Position numbers and translations under genes: made by a program | Notes under the pieces: generated by a model | What the model was told of the DNA's origin: nothing | Databases searched by the model: none | What the model saw: only the letters and a program-made list of their open reading frames with translations | Origin: a virus | Reading direction: 5' to 3' (one strand) | IMG/VR virus record: IMGVR_UViG_3300046096_000464 | Location: 1 to 64,000 of that record | DNA length: 64,000 bases | Shown: positions 51,670 through 60,419 of the stretch, one piece after another | Numbering within the stretch: position 1 is the stretch's first letter | How the letters are laid out: every line of letters starts with the position of its first letter

Positions 51670-51987
51670 ATGAATTACAGAATTTTAATTAAACCAGAGT
51701 ATGATGGCGATACCGATCCTGGGCAGTTTGGGGATTGTACCGACGAAACTGTCCAATGGATTAAGGAACAATTATGGAATAATAATGTTTGGGCATGGTG
51801 TACCGTCACAGTTAGTATAGATTTTCCATATTTGGGGATTTTTTTGAGTGAGTCAATTCGTACATGTAGTTATGAGTCAGAAGAGGACTTCAAAAACAGT
51901 AGATGCTACGATAGTATGGTGGTTATGCTCAAACAACGTGTAGTGGATGCGTGTACCATACTCACAAACGAACTGGTAATACAATAA
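51670..51987 (+). CDS. Hypothetical early protein, 105 aa
   Basis: 105 residues. The CTDETVQWIKEQLWNNNVWAWCTVTVSI segment is distinctive: it is an alpha-then-beta unit with paired Trp-Cys. Acidic, soluble. Behind it the leader motif CTATGATGTAAACATACT begins. Family not recognised, though I recall similar small proteins in cyanobacterial genomes. Confidence 0.6.
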   Translation: MNYRILIKPEYDGDTDPGQFGDCTDETVQWIKEQLWNNNVWAWCTVTVSIDFPYLGIFLSESIRTCSYESEEDFKNSRCYDSMVVMLKQRVVDACTILTNELVIQ

Positions 51988-52044
51988 TCAGCTATGATGT
52001 AAACATACTTAATTAGACCTAAACTATGTATGACGGGATAAAAA

Positions 52045-52194
52045 ATGAAAATTATTAATTGTGTAGTAGCGTGGATTGATTGGAGATTGTCTGATATACA
52101 GTGCGGATTTTGCAAAATTAAGTGGAAATATCAAGTCTGGAACTTGACTATTATAAAAAGGGACAATTTGGGTAGTTTGTTTGACTACATGTAA
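52045..52194 (+). CDS. Small protein, 49 aa
   Basis: MKIINCVVAWIDWRLSDIQC to GSLFDYM, 49 residues, Trp- and Cys-rich (CGFCKIKW). It fills the space between two larger early genes with a short AT leader. Too short for any family call. Confidence 0.4.
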   Translation: MKIINCVVAWIDWRLSDIQCGFCKIKWKYQVWNLTIIKRDNLGSLFDYM

Positions 52195-52202
52195 GTCAAT
52201 TG

Positions 52203-52231
52203 GCGGATAGACAACCATAGAATCTATCCGC
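52203..52231 (+). promoter_or_regulatory. Leader hairpin with GTAAACATACT motif (type example)
   Basis: GCGGATAGA/TCTATCCGC, followed by CTATGATGTAAACATACT and AGAGG before the next ATG. Analogous hairpins with different stems precede other early genes: 53443-53470 (GCTGATGTG), 53844-53872 (GCGGATTG), 54193-54221 (GCTGATAGA) and 55628-55657 (AGCTGAT). Stem sequences covary, so the structure is conserved. Confidence 0.6.
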
Positions 52232-52265
52232 TATGATGTAAACATACTAAATAGAGGTTAATAAC

Positions 52266-52829
52266 ATGACGGACACAAAAGTAGTTTTGCTTCTTTTCTT
52301 TTCTGGCACATACGACACTATATGGGCACCACCATATCCTACAGACGACAATGGTGACGAACTATTAGGCGATCTAGACTTTGGATTATATATGAATTAT
52401 ATATCACACGGTATTACATTAGAAGTAGACAAATTGCTACCATTTGCTGATGGGGATGTAGTATTTCAGTCGTGTCACGTACCAAAAGAATACAATAGTG
52501 TCACTGACACTATTATAGTGACATTAAAGAACTACCGAAATAACATAAATTATCTACGTGGATATGCAGCATATCACAAAAAATACTTCCAAAAGTATCT
52601 CAACAGTAATTTTAAATCCTGTGATGGATTTATTTCATACTACTCTGATAATTATGATTTTTGGGCACAACAATATTCTGAAGATCTTGATGAAGTGGAA
52701 GTTGGAACATACTTGTCATTCTATCTGATAAGTGAAGTATCTGTAGATTTGAACGAATACATTTTTGATTCAGTGGCTACAGATGTAAGAGAATGGGTAT
52801 CGGACAACTTCACTTATGAGTCTGAATAG
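52266..52829 (+). CDS. Hypothetical acidic early protein, 187 aa
   Basis: 187 residues, very acidic and Tyr-rich (TYDTIWAPPYPTDDNGDELLGDL, YYSDNYDFWAQQYSEDLDE). Such composition is shared by most proteins of the 51-60 kb region and would suit DNA-mimic or host-protein-binding inhibitors; this is inference from composition. Preceded by a structured leader and followed by a palindrome and terminator. Confidence 0.65.
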   Translation: MTDTKVVLLLFFSGTYDTIWAPPYPTDDNGDELLGDLDFGLYMNYISHGITLEVDKLLPFADGDVVFQSCHVPKEYNSVTDTIIVTLKNYRNNINYLRGYAAYHKKYFQKYLNSNFKSCDGFISYYSDNYDFWAQQYSEDLDEVEVGTYLSFYLISEVSVDLNEYIFDSVATDVREWVSDNFTYESE

Positions 52830-52835
52830 ACTACA

Positions 52836-52886
52836 ATTATTAAATTTAATAATCTTAGCCGATCTGATTAGATCGGCTATTTTTTA
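52836..52886 (+). terminator. AT palindrome plus GATC-type terminator
   Basis: Palindrome 52836-52853, then TAGCCGATC/GATCGGCTA with TTTTT (52856-52885). The same pair ends other cassettes: 55106-55146, 56547-56596, 57806-57837, 58351-58381, 59761-59796 and 60365-60410. A module-core relic (AAAATGCCCTATAAG) follows at 52923. Confidence 0.75.
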
Positions 52887-52954
52887 TGCCAGATCGATCT
52901 CACTCCTCTCTACTGTGCCTAAAATGCCCTATAAGACGGATCTAACTGATTTTA

Positions 52955-53125
52955 GGTATATCTCACCTACACCAAAAATACAATGTATAAATTGTAGGTG
53001 AAAACAAATGGCTGAGACACAATGTAATCTCTAAGCCATTATGCCCAATCTCTTGAAATAGCTTGCTATTAGATTCGATTGGTGAGATAGTAAAGAGGTA
53101 AGCAACAAATCGAACCATATAAAAA
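52955..53125 (+). promoter_or_regulatory. Early cassette leader, copy with promoter
   Basis: CAATGTATAAATTGTAG, a hairpin AATGGCTGAGA/CTAAGCCATT, and promoter 53063-53091 (TTGCTA-17-GATAGT), then GAGGTAAGCAAC. Same order in the cassettes at 55190, 56690 and 59080. Confidence 0.65.
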
Positions 53126-53396
53126 ATGACTTGCCCCCTACGCCGCTCTAACGTTTACTCACTATCTGCAACAATTAATTTTGACAATATCGATTATGAT
53201 CGGGGGAGAATTAGAGTCCAATTGGGTATCATTTATATATGGGTGGCTAACTCATATCCGACAAAATTATACTATCAACAATGATATTGGATTTATTACT
53301 TTTGTTGGTAAAGATTATTATGGTCATATAACTTATACTCGCACTCGCCGAATTTATTTAAATAGTTCCCGATTGTATATTAAAACGTTAATATAA
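53126..53396 (+). pseudogene. Frame-disrupted early gene
   Basis: ATG 53126 sits where cassette genes start but its frame ends after 52 codons (53284), while an overlapping frame from TTG 53181 runs to 53396 (71 codons, MTISIMIGGELE to RRIYLNSSRLYIKTLI). Neither is a convincing full gene; together they look like one gene broken by a +1/-2 shift near 53180-53280. Coding status uncertain. Confidence 0.4.
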
Positions 53397-53515
53397 AACC
53401 TATACTATCTATTAATAAACATCTCAGTAGTTAAGTAATTTGGCTGATGTGTATATATCCTCACATCAGCTACCATCTAATCAGTCAATCTAAACATATA
53501 CAAAAGGTAAACAAA

Positions 53516-53830
53516 ATGAGTCTTGAAACATTAAATGATACTTTCGGATTGCCACAAGATGCTACATTAGAAGATATACAAGTATTTTTTAAACAAAATA
53601 GTGTGTCTTACCAGATATTTACCCGTCCGCACGATAAGAATGGTGATCGGTGCTACATAATAGCAGTATATATGACTACTGGTAAGGTATACGGCTTTAA
53701 AACTTATAACACTAGTATTTGTCTATCAATGTTTAAATTTTGTAATAAACTACCAATACAATTAGAATTATCCCCAGCTAATTTTAAATTTTTAGATAAA
53801 CATCAAATAGATTTTGTATTTCATTGTTAA
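53516..53830 (+). CDS. Hypothetical early protein, 104 aa
   Basis: 104 residues from ATG 53516, after AAAGGTAAACAAA and a leader hairpin; a longer frame to 53447 would run through the hairpin. DTFGLPQDATLEDIQVFFKQN and RCYIIAVYMTTGKVYGFKTY suggest an alpha/beta fold. Unlike its neighbours it is near neutral. Family not recognised. Confidence 0.6.
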   Translation: MSLETLNDTFGLPQDATLEDIQVFFKQNSVSYQIFTRPHDKNGDRCYIIAVYMTTGKVYGFKTYNTSICLSMFKFCNKLPIQLELSPANFKFLDKHQIDFVFHC

Positions 53831-53906
53831 TCTCAGTCATCTGGCGGATTGAATATACCAAACCCAATCCGCTATCATGTAAACAACAAATAAATAGAGA
53901 CATAAC

Positions 53907-54170
53907 ATGAAATTAACCGAATATATCAATCCTTGGATCATATGGTATGCAGATGGCGAAATAATAGAAACGCAACATAACTCACGACCATTAGCTGAGT
54001 CTTTTCATAAAATATGTACGGTTTATCCTGGAATAAATATGAAGTATTTGCAACATATATTTGATTCGTACGATATAGAAAACTTAGCAGATCCTATCTA
54101 TGTTGAAAACATTTTTTGCGAAAAATTAGCACTATATCACGACGAACTATACCCATACTCAGAGGATTAA
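53907..54170 (+). CDS. Hypothetical early protein, 87 aa
   Basis: 87 residues, acidic, with MKLTEYINPWIIWYADGEIIETQ at the start. Leader hairpin 53844-53872 and AGAGACATAAC before the ATG. No family recognised. Confidence 0.6.
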   Translation: MKLTEYINPWIIWYADGEIIETQHNSRPLAESFHKICTVYPGINMKYLQHIFDSYDIENLADPIYVENIFCEKLALYHDELYPYSED

Positions 54171-54266
54171 GTAGACTATATTGCGACAATTGGCTGATAG
54201 ACAAATACTCACTCTATCAGTTAAAGTTGAAACATACCAAATCGAATCATAACTAGGTAAACAAAA

Positions 54267-55106
54267 ATGGCAACTGCAATCGAATCAATTACAGAATCTT
54301 ACAATTTAGTCGATGGTAATATGGAGATATGCCCTAAAAATAAAGGTAAGTGGATCACATCTGACATGTTGCGCATCGGTGACTATGACAATAGTACCGA
54401 TGTACAGCGTGCTAATGTATCATACATTTTGGAACATTATGCGTCAAATCGTTATCATGAAACACATTTAGGGTATGGTCATCATCAAATATTTCTTAAA
54501 TTTACCGAAGTAAACGCAGCATTGGTATGTGATCTAGAGGATTATCCTACCATCTGTGATTCGTACTACTATGACTGGCAACAAAAACATTCTAAGGAAT
54601 ACTTCAATGATAGTGATATATCATATTATCCTGTAATCGAGCAAGCATTAAATCGACTACATGAAGATACAGATTGGACTGTATCAGATCGGATCTATGG
54701 TGCTATACTACATTTTTCTGACTTATGGTGTGGCGGAGAATCTTATCATTGGAGCGGTTCATCATACTACTTCACTCTGCAAGATAGTAATTATGCTTCT
54801 GATGACAATATAAATGAAGTAGTTTTATACTTTATCGATAACCCACCATACTCAAAAAAAGATCTTAACCCAAATACAATTGATAACATAATACAAAATG
54901 TAACTCCTGGCATATATACCCTAGTTGCTACTAGTTATAATGACTTAGAATTACATGGTGGTGGTATAGACTACATGACTACTCACGATTATCCTATGCA
55001 AGAGATTACAATATATGACGGCGATGACATTAAATCCATAATACAAGACGCATACAATGAAATAGTCGAATACAATTTTGAATATCTCGATTATGCACCT
55101 ATATAA
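54267..55106 (+). CDS. Hypothetical early protein, 279 aa
   Basis: 279 residues, the largest of the early block: acidic and Tyr/Asp-rich. It begins MATAIESITESYNLVDGNMEI and includes a His-rich HETHLGYGHHQIFLKF stretch and the cluster DLWCGGESYHWSGSSYYF. No membrane segment or known catalytic motif. AGGTAAACAAAA precedes the ATG; palindrome and hairpin terminator follow directly. Confidence 0.65.
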   Translation: MATAIESITESYNLVDGNMEICPKNKGKWITSDMLRIGDYDNSTDVQRANVSYILEHYASNRYHETHLGYGHHQIFLKFTEVNAALVCDLEDYPTICDSYYYDWQQKHSKEYFNDSDISYYPVIEQALNRLHEDTDWTVSDRIYGAILHFSDLWCGGESYHWSGSSYYFTLQDSNYASDDNINEVVLYFIDNPPYSKKDLNPNTIDNIIQNVTPGIYTLVATSYNDLELHGGGIDYMTTHDYPMQEITIYDGDDIKSIIQDAYNEIVEYNFEYLDYAPI

Positions 55107-55189
55107 TTATTAAATTTAATATCTAGATCGATTATCCGATCTAGATATCATCTCTATGACCGCTAGAATGCCCCAGAACTGCTCTAATC

Positions 55190-55350
55190 ATCAAACTAGA
55201 CTCGTACTCGTCTCAATCATTACGACACTGTATAAATTGTAGTAGGAAACAAATGGCTTAGACACAACGTAATCTCTAAGCCATTATACTGAATCTCTTA
55301 AAATAGCTTGCAATTAGATCGGATTAGTGGGATAGTTAAGAAGTCGAGCA
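55190..55350 (+). promoter_or_regulatory. Early cassette leader and promoter
   Basis: CATTACGACACTGTATAAATTGTAG, AATGGCTTAGA/TCTAAGCCATT hairpin, promoter TTGCAA-17-GATAGT at 55308-55336 and a GAGCAAACAACA leader to ATG 55366. Confidence 0.65.
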
Positions 55351-55365
55351 AACAACACAACAACA

Positions 55366-55614
55366 ATGATAACTCAACTGTATCTTATTAAACGAATCTG
55401 TTCAGACTATACCAAATCTAAATCAGTCTACTATAATTATGGTAGTATCGATGATGCGATATCAACTACTAAGAATACTTGTGAGACTATATTTAATTAT
55501 AACCATGTAGCAGAATCATCTATATTTGAAATATGGGCAGATGATAGTAAATTAGTGACAATAACAACTAATTTGGTAGATTTTTGTCCAGATACTATGG
55601 TTACTTTTCATTAA
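55366..55614 (+). CDS. Hypothetical early protein, 82 aa
   Basis: 82 residues: MITQLYLIKRICSDYTKSKSVYYNYGSIDDAI, then IFEIWADDSKLVTITT. Compact alpha/beta protein, first gene of its cassette and driven by the 55308 promoter. Function unknown. Confidence 0.6.
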   Translation: MITQLYLIKRICSDYTKSKSVYYNYGSIDDAISTTKNTCETIFNYNHVAESSIFEIWADDSKLVTITTNLVDFCPDTMVTFH

Positions 55615-55702
55615 ACTTCCGCAATTTAGCTGATGTGTAACTATCCTCATATCAGCTACCATGTAAACATACTCAATCGAAACACATACAAGGTAAACAC
55701 CA

Positions 55703-56065
55703 ATGTCCAATACCTCTAACAGTAAATTTGTCCTAGATTCTGTACGGAATCATGTTACACAATCTGTATCTATTGATGGTACTGTTCCATCATTCTCTGC
55801 TGCGGCTGTCTATGTTTGGCATGAATTCATACGAGTTACAAATAATGATTATTATAAACATCATTTTCCCAACTTGCAAGATCGGTTTAGTAATTATCTC
55901 GATGGCTTACCTCACTCATTTTTAATTTATTATAATGAGATGGAAACCTATCTAGATACACTCGGTCTTAACAATAATTCCAAGACTAAATTTAGTGAAG
56001 ACAAAATACATAAAATGTATCACTTTCTTATCTATAAAGTAATATATCGCGAAATTTCAAAATAA
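55703..56065 (+). CDS. Hypothetical early protein, 120 aa
   Basis: 120 residues, helical, with a basic C-terminus (KTKFSEDKIHKMYHFLIYKVIYREISK). Unlike its acidic neighbours it could bind nucleic acid. Leader hairpin 55628-55657 with GTAAACATACT precedes it. Family unknown. Confidence 0.6.
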   Translation: MSNTSNSKFVLDSVRNHVTQSVSIDGTVPSFSAAAVYVWHEFIRVTNNDYYKHHFPNLQDRFSNYLDGLPHSFLIYYNEMETYLDTLGLNNNSKTKFSEDKIHKMYHFLIYKVIYREISK

Positions 56066-56130
56066 TACATTATTGGCGATCTGATATTACAGATCGCCGT
56101 AACTACTCACTCACCTAACCTTAAAATACA

Positions 56131-56538
56131 ATGAATCATTCTAAACTACAATCTATAGAATTTGACGGATCTATTGCATTTAATGATGCTACTGAATTAC
56201 TAGAATACGTTCAATTACTTACTGGCATCATACCAGATGATAATGAGCATTGTATTATTAATGGTGAGAAATACTACTACAATGATGTGATAACTCCACT
56301 ATTCGATATCTTTGCCGCAATTTTACTAGCATTCCCTACACTCACATCAGAACAACAAAATACAATCTCACTACTTGAAGATTACAGTGACTTAAATAAA
56401 TATCGTATCGGTAGCTGTGGTATTACATTAGATGACATTTATGATCATGACGAAAATAATTTTCATTATGGCATTCGCCATATCTATGAACTATTAGGGG
56501 GGATTGCCCCAACTACTGATGATGCTGAAGCTGAATAA
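56131..56538 (+). CDS. Hypothetical early protein, 135 aa
   Basis: 135 residues, acidic, helical; LLSEQQNT-like turns and a C-terminal GGIAPTTDDAEAE. It closes this cassette and is followed by palindrome 56547-56564 and terminator. Function unknown. Confidence 0.6.
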   Translation: MNHSKLQSIEFDGSIAFNDATELLEYVQLLTGIIPDDNEHCIINGEKYYYNDVITPLFDIFAAILLAFPTLTSEQQNTISLLEDYSDLNKYRIGSCGITLDDIYDHDENNFHYGIRHIYELLGGIAPTTDDAEAE

Positions 56539-56635
56539 CACTACAAATTATTAAATTTAATAATACAAAAGCCGTTCTCATCAGATCGGCTTTTTTGGTT
56601 TATAGCAGTTCTACTCGATCCTTAACATCATCTCT

Positions 56636-56845
56636 AAGGTGCCCAGAATGCCCTATAACGAATCAAACACTCAAACTAGACTCATAATCACCTTACTAAT
56701 TACGACACTGTATAAATTGTAGTGATACACAAATGGCTTAGACCTATCGTAATCAATACGTCATTATGCTTAATCTCTTAAAATAGCTTGCAATTAGATC
56801 GCATTAGTGGGATAGTTGAGAGGTAAACAAATAGCCGCTAATCAA
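56636..56845 (+). promoter_or_regulatory. Module-core relic, cassette leader and promoter
   Basis: Core-like GCCCAGAATGCCCTATAACG (56641-56660), CACTGTATAAATTGTAG, a degenerate AATGGCTTAGA hairpin and promoter 56788-56816 (TTGCAA-17-GATAGT). Confidence 0.6.
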
Positions 56846-57082
56846 ATGATTCCACTAATCCGACTTAAAAATATGATAGCTACCGAACAAAAGGTTTATG
56901 CTACCTGGAATAAACAAAGAATTACTATCAATAATGTATTACTTTCTGAAATATTTTTTAGTATACATGGTAGTTCTATATTCAATCAATTACATCATAC
57001 TACAATAGATCACTTATCCGATATAAGTTATGATATAGTCCCTAATAAATATCAGCCATTTGGCCGTTCCTATCTATCCTAA
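56846..57082 (+). CDS. Hypothetical early protein, 78 aa
   Basis: 78 residues from ATG 56846; the longer TTG-started frame from 56816 would begin inside the promoter. Moderately basic (KNMIATEQKVYATWNKQRITIN). First gene of its cassette. Function unknown. Confidence 0.55.
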   Translation: MIPLIRLKNMIATEQKVYATWNKQRITINNVLLSEIFFSIHGSSIFNQLHHTTIDHLSDISYDIVPNKYQPFGRSYLS

Positions 57083-57136
57083 GATCGGCTACCATATAAA
57101 CATAACAAGCAAACCGCCACTAAGGGAACAGAGAAC

Positions 57137-57778
57137 ATGAATTTTCAAACCACTACAACTAATTTCAATCTATTTCTTACCACTAATGGGTACCCTACAT
57201 CAGAAAATACAATGTATCTTTTGTCTAAGTCTTATGATGTTTTCCTGACAACTAATTCATACGATCATTTTGTAGATAAAATGCTACAATATGTCTCAGA
57301 ATCCTATAATACAGAGTTAGATCGTATAGAACAATGTTTCGATATATTAGGTGATGAGGTATTACTATCTCCCACTATATTCATAGATCTATTGTATGGA
57401 TTTTATAAGATCCAACAAATACTCGATCTTAACACTAGTGACAATCTATTACTAATGACTCAGTATGATATACTAACCTTAACTCTAAGTGTCCTTAATT
57501 TTTGTGAATATGGTAGCACTTTTATCGATTTTGCAAAAATCATATCGATCTGTGATACAGCTTGTGACATAACTTTACTACAACATGACTTTATTGTGTG
57601 GTATACATTACAATTATATCCATATACTACCCAAAAATTCACTTTATCCGAATTTCGTGATACAATGTGTAATCTAGATATAGTAGCATCTCGTAAAGTA
57701 CCCTATGGATTAAATAATACACTTCTCAATTTTGGCTGTTTCAAAAATATTAATGGTATATACATTCAACTACCATAA
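57137..57778 (+). CDS. Hypothetical early protein, 213 aa
   Basis: 213 residues with repeated Leu/Tyr helices (LLYGFYKIQQILDL, LLMTQYDILTLTLSVLNF); composition acidic. AAGGGAACAGAGAAC stands before the ATG, giving a fair ribosome-binding site. Last in its cassette, ending at terminator 57806-57837. Its size and Tyr-rich helices resemble the 59252 protein, which may be a distant relative. Confidence 0.6.
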   Translation: MNFQTTTTNFNLFLTTNGYPTSENTMYLLSKSYDVFLTTNSYDHFVDKMLQYVSESYNTELDRIEQCFDILGDEVLLSPTIFIDLLYGFYKIQQILDLNTSDNLLLMTQYDILTLTLSVLNFCEYGSTFIDFAKIISICDTACDITLLQHDFIVWYTLQLYPYTTQKFTLSEFRDTMCNLDIVASRKVPYGLNNTLLNFGCFKNINGIYIQLP

Positions 57779-57952
57779 CCCTACTATCTATTACCTTTAA
57801 TAACACAGCCGATCTGATTAAGATCGGCTGTTTTTTTGTTCTTAATTTACGCGATCGTTCTCACTACTCTATTACTATCTTCTCTATTACCGCTATTATG
57901 CCATCAGATTACGACATTGTAGTGAGAAACATAAGCTATTATGCTTAACTTC

Positions 57953-57981
57953 TGGCAGACTGCTAGATATCTCGTTATAAT
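57953..57981 (+). promoter_or_regulatory. Second-type early promoter (TGGCAG-17-TATAAT)
   Basis: Conserved with 59980-60008 (TGACAA-17-TATAAT), sharing CTGCTAGATATCTCGT and AAGAGTAAACAGAT around it. It drives the two genes whose products start MTTST. Confidence 0.65.
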
Positions 57982-58013
57982 TTAAGAGTAAACAGATTTC
58001 GGAGATACGACTC

Positions 58014-58340
58014 ATGACTACTTCTACTCATTATGTATTACTAACTCATTGTCTAGAATATTCCTATAATGACTACGAATCAGATGAATCAGATGAATCA
58101 TACTACACATACGAATTGATTGTACCACACTCATTCGCTGATGTGGTAGAAACTGCTTTAGATTATGGTAATGTAAGCTACAGTTGGAACTGCGAATATA
58201 ATGATTGCCAACACTATGTTTTAGATGAGACTCCAGCAGATGACAATGAATGGAAAAAAGTGACAGATCGATTATCGATGATAATGTCTGAATTTTGTAT
58301 AGATTACCATCATGACCTAATCTGCTACCATATTTATTAA
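58014..58340 (+). CDS. Hypothetical acidic early protein, 108 aa
   Basis: 108 residues, extremely acidic (YESDESDESYYTYELI, DETPADDNEWKK), with several His and Cys. The first residues MTTSTHYVLLTH resemble MTTSTTTLELID of the 60041 gene, which shares its promoter and leader; the downstream parts differ. Candidate DNA-mimic or sequestering protein, by composition only. Confidence 0.6.
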   Translation: MTTSTHYVLLTHCLEYSYNDYESDESDESYYTYELIVPHSFADVVETALDYGNVSYSWNCEYNDCQHYVLDETPADDNEWKKVTDRLSMIMSEFCIDYHHDLICYHIY

Positions 58341-58722
58341 CTTTAATACCACAGCCGATCTTAATCAGATCGGCTGTTTTTTTGTACCTGAATTCACCAC
58401 AAAATACTACATTATTTGGTAGGCACACTCTATTATAACAATTTGTTATAACATCAAATATTAATGAATGTTATAATAAATTGTTATAACATTCATTTTG
58501 TAGTATTGTTTGGGTGGATATAGAAATCACTCCAAACCCATACACAGCACTACATTCAGCCATTTCAAAAACTACAAAAGTGACACCACTTTGACACCAC
58601 TTTTTGTAAGACTTATGGTAAAATCTACTATAACTTCTTACATATTAGGCTACAAATCTACTACACATTATTAAATTTAATAGTCTACTGAGCGATCGTT
58701 CTCAATGCTAGGTCAACCCCTT
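58341..58722. other. Non-coding region with terminator, inverted and direct repeats
   Basis: Terminator 58351-58381; inverted repeat AATGAATGTTATAA/TTATAACATTCATT (58463-58497) with two further TTGTTATAACA boxes; tandem TGACACCACTT (58580-58601); palindrome 58667-58682. No convincing gene on either strand. The clustered TTATAACA boxes could be protein-binding sites. Confidence 0.55.
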
Positions 58723-58950
58723 ACAAAAAGTCATTAAAAGGACTACAAACCTATTGGATACGTCATTATGCACTACTGATTATGTATGTCTATCTTGCTA
58801 CCTAATGTAATAAAATCCAGATCTGGAGATTGTAACTCCCAAACACTATACTCTGTAATATGTGTAGCGGTGGTATATACATTATCTAGTCAGTCTTTTG
58901 TAGACAAAAAGTCATTAAAAGGACTACAAACCCATTGGAGATCGATCGCC
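58723..58950 (+). repeat. 180-bp tandem unit, locus 1
   Basis: A unit of about 180 bases starting ACAAAAAGTCATTAAAAGG and ending TCAGTCTTTTGTAG (58723-58902), followed by the first ~48 bases of a second unit. It matches locus 2 at 60420-60720 closely. It contains CCTAATGTAATAAAATCC and CTATACTCTGTAATATG, which are promoter-like. The short open frames here look incidental. Confidence 0.75.
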
Positions 58951-59251
58951 ACAAATTACAGTTTATTGCAGTATGTGGTATGACTGGAGATCGATCGCTA
59001 CCACGCCGATCCCTAATATGCTCTGAGAGGTGCCTAGAATGCCCTCAGACAGTCCAGACAGTCAATCTAGACATATACTCACTTCACTCATTACGACAAT
59101 GTAGAAATTGTAGTGAGAAACAAATGGCTGAGAGACAATGTAATCCCTCAGCCATTATGCCTAATATCTTAAAATTGCTTGGAATTGGATCGGGATTAGT
59201 GGGATAGTAGAGAGGTAAGCAAACAACAACCGATAAGGGAACATAATACAA
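58951..59251 (+). promoter_or_regulatory. Module-core relic, cassette leader and promoter
   Basis: TCTGAGAGGTGCCTAGAATGCCC (59022-59044), CAATGTAGAAATTGTAG, perfect hairpin AATGGCTGAG/CTCAGCCATT (59124-59157), promoter TTGGAA-18-GATAGT (59179-59208) and AAGGGAACATAA before ATG 59252. Confidence 0.65.
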
Positions 59252-59686
59252 ATGAATATATTCACTATAGAATTACAACGTATTATTACTGCCAGAACCG
59301 GATGTACTAGTTTTAGTAGTGCTAAACTAGTCACATATCTAGATAGTCATATAGATACAGTTAATCTATATGATACAGTTGTAATTTTGGAGCATCTGAT
59401 AATCTCAGATATTGCACCAGAACAATGTATTATCTCTATAGTATGGCTAAAATTATGTAAGCTTTACCCTAAACAATCGATATTGTTTAGCTGGGATTAT
59501 GTTACAGCATTGTATCATTTTTGTATTGATGAATGTTGCTGTAACAATAACAACATTGATGATGTATTATACTCAATATTATCAATGTACTACATTGATG
59601 ATGATAATGTATTTTGTGTTGCAAATACACTTAATATGCTACAATGTCAGTTTGTCACATATTGGATTGATATACCTACTAGATAA
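59252..59686 (+). CDS. Hypothetical early protein, 144 aa
   Basis: 144 residues, Cys-rich (DECCCNNNNIDD) and acidic, with long Leu/Ile helices. AAGGGAAC precedes the start. It is the only gene of its cassette and shares helical composition with the 57137 product. Family not recognised. Confidence 0.6.
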   Translation: MNIFTIELQRIITARTGCTSFSSAKLVTYLDSHIDTVNLYDTVVILEHLIISDIAPEQCIISIVWLKLCKLYPKQSILFSWDYVTALYHFCIDECCCNNNNIDDVLYSILSMYYIDDDNVFCVANTLNMLQCQFVTYWIDIPTR

Positions 59687-60040
59687 TCAGTGGTTAGTTA
59701 ATGGCGATAAAATATTAGTTTGTAAATTAGCATAACACTACAATCTAATTATTAACTTTAATAACACAGCCGATCTAGTGAGATCGGCTGTGTTATTTTG
59801 TTTATGCCAGATCGCCCGATCTGCTAATATCCTCTCTATGGTGTTTAAAAATGCCATACAATCGATCGAACTGCCAAACTAGACATATACTCACTTCACT
59901 CATTACGACAATGTATAAACTGTAGGAGTTTTAAATGGCTGAGATACAGCGTAATCACTAAGCTATTATGCTTAACTTCTGACAAACTGCTAGATATCTC
60001 GTTATAATTAAAGAGTAAACAGATTCGAGGTTACGACATT
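59687..60040. promoter_or_regulatory. Terminator, core relic and second-type promoter
   Basis: Terminator ATAACACAG.../...CTGTGTTAT at 59761-59796, degenerate core AAAAATGCCATACAATCG (59846-59863), CAATGTATAAACTGTAGG, hairpin AATGGCTGAGA/CTAAGCTATT and promoter 59980-60008. No gene seen in these 354 bases. Confidence 0.6.
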
Positions 60041-60358
60041 ATGACTACTTCAACTACGACTTTAGAATTAATCGATCTACATGATGTGTATGGTGATAAT
60101 TTAGCGGAATTGTTTGTAGACATACAAAATGAGTCTTCTGGATCGATAGAGTACGAAAATGATACAATAGCGTATTATATATTACTTAGTGATGGTATAT
60201 TGTATTACGACTATGCAGAAAACATCACAAACGGTGACAAAATGTTACCGTATGCTTATATATATCTACCTTGTAATCCTAGTGAGTTACTAGTAGTTAA
60301 TACAGTTGTATCTGCTTATAATACACTAGTTGCTGAAAAATTACCATTAGTAAGTTAA
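60041..60358 (+). CDS. Hypothetical acidic early protein, 105 aa
   Basis: 105 residues, acidic, starting MTTSTTTLELIDLHDVYGDN. YYILLSDGILYYDYAEN mid-sequence. Shares promoter, leader and N-terminal codons with the 58014 gene, suggesting a duplicated cassette front joined to a different body. Function unknown. Confidence 0.6.
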   Translation: MTTSTTTLELIDLHDVYGDNLAELFVDIQNESSGSIEYENDTIAYYILLSDGILYYDYAENITNGDKMLPYAYIYLPCNPSELLVVNTVVSAYNTLVAEKLPLVS

Positions 60359-60364
60359 CTACAA

Positions 60365-60410
60365 CTATTAAATTTAATACCTTAGCCGATCTATTAGATC
60401 GGCTTTTTTT
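60365..60410 (+). terminator. AT palindrome plus GATC-type terminator
   Basis: Palindrome 60365-60379 and TAGCCGATCTA/TAGATCGGCT with a T run, ending the last early cassette. Confidence 0.75.
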
Positions 60411-60419
60411 GTATCAGTC

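Noticed and set aside
52816-53001. 61-codon frame after the 52266 gene
   Set aside because: It runs through the palindrome and terminator and overlaps the preceding stop.
58024-58428. 134-codon minus-strand frame
   Set aside because: Antisense to the 58014 early gene and running through its terminator.
58786-59207. Two overlapping small frames (65 and 90 codons)
   Set aside because: They lie in the 180-bp repeat and cassette leader, in regions conserved as DNA and not as protein.
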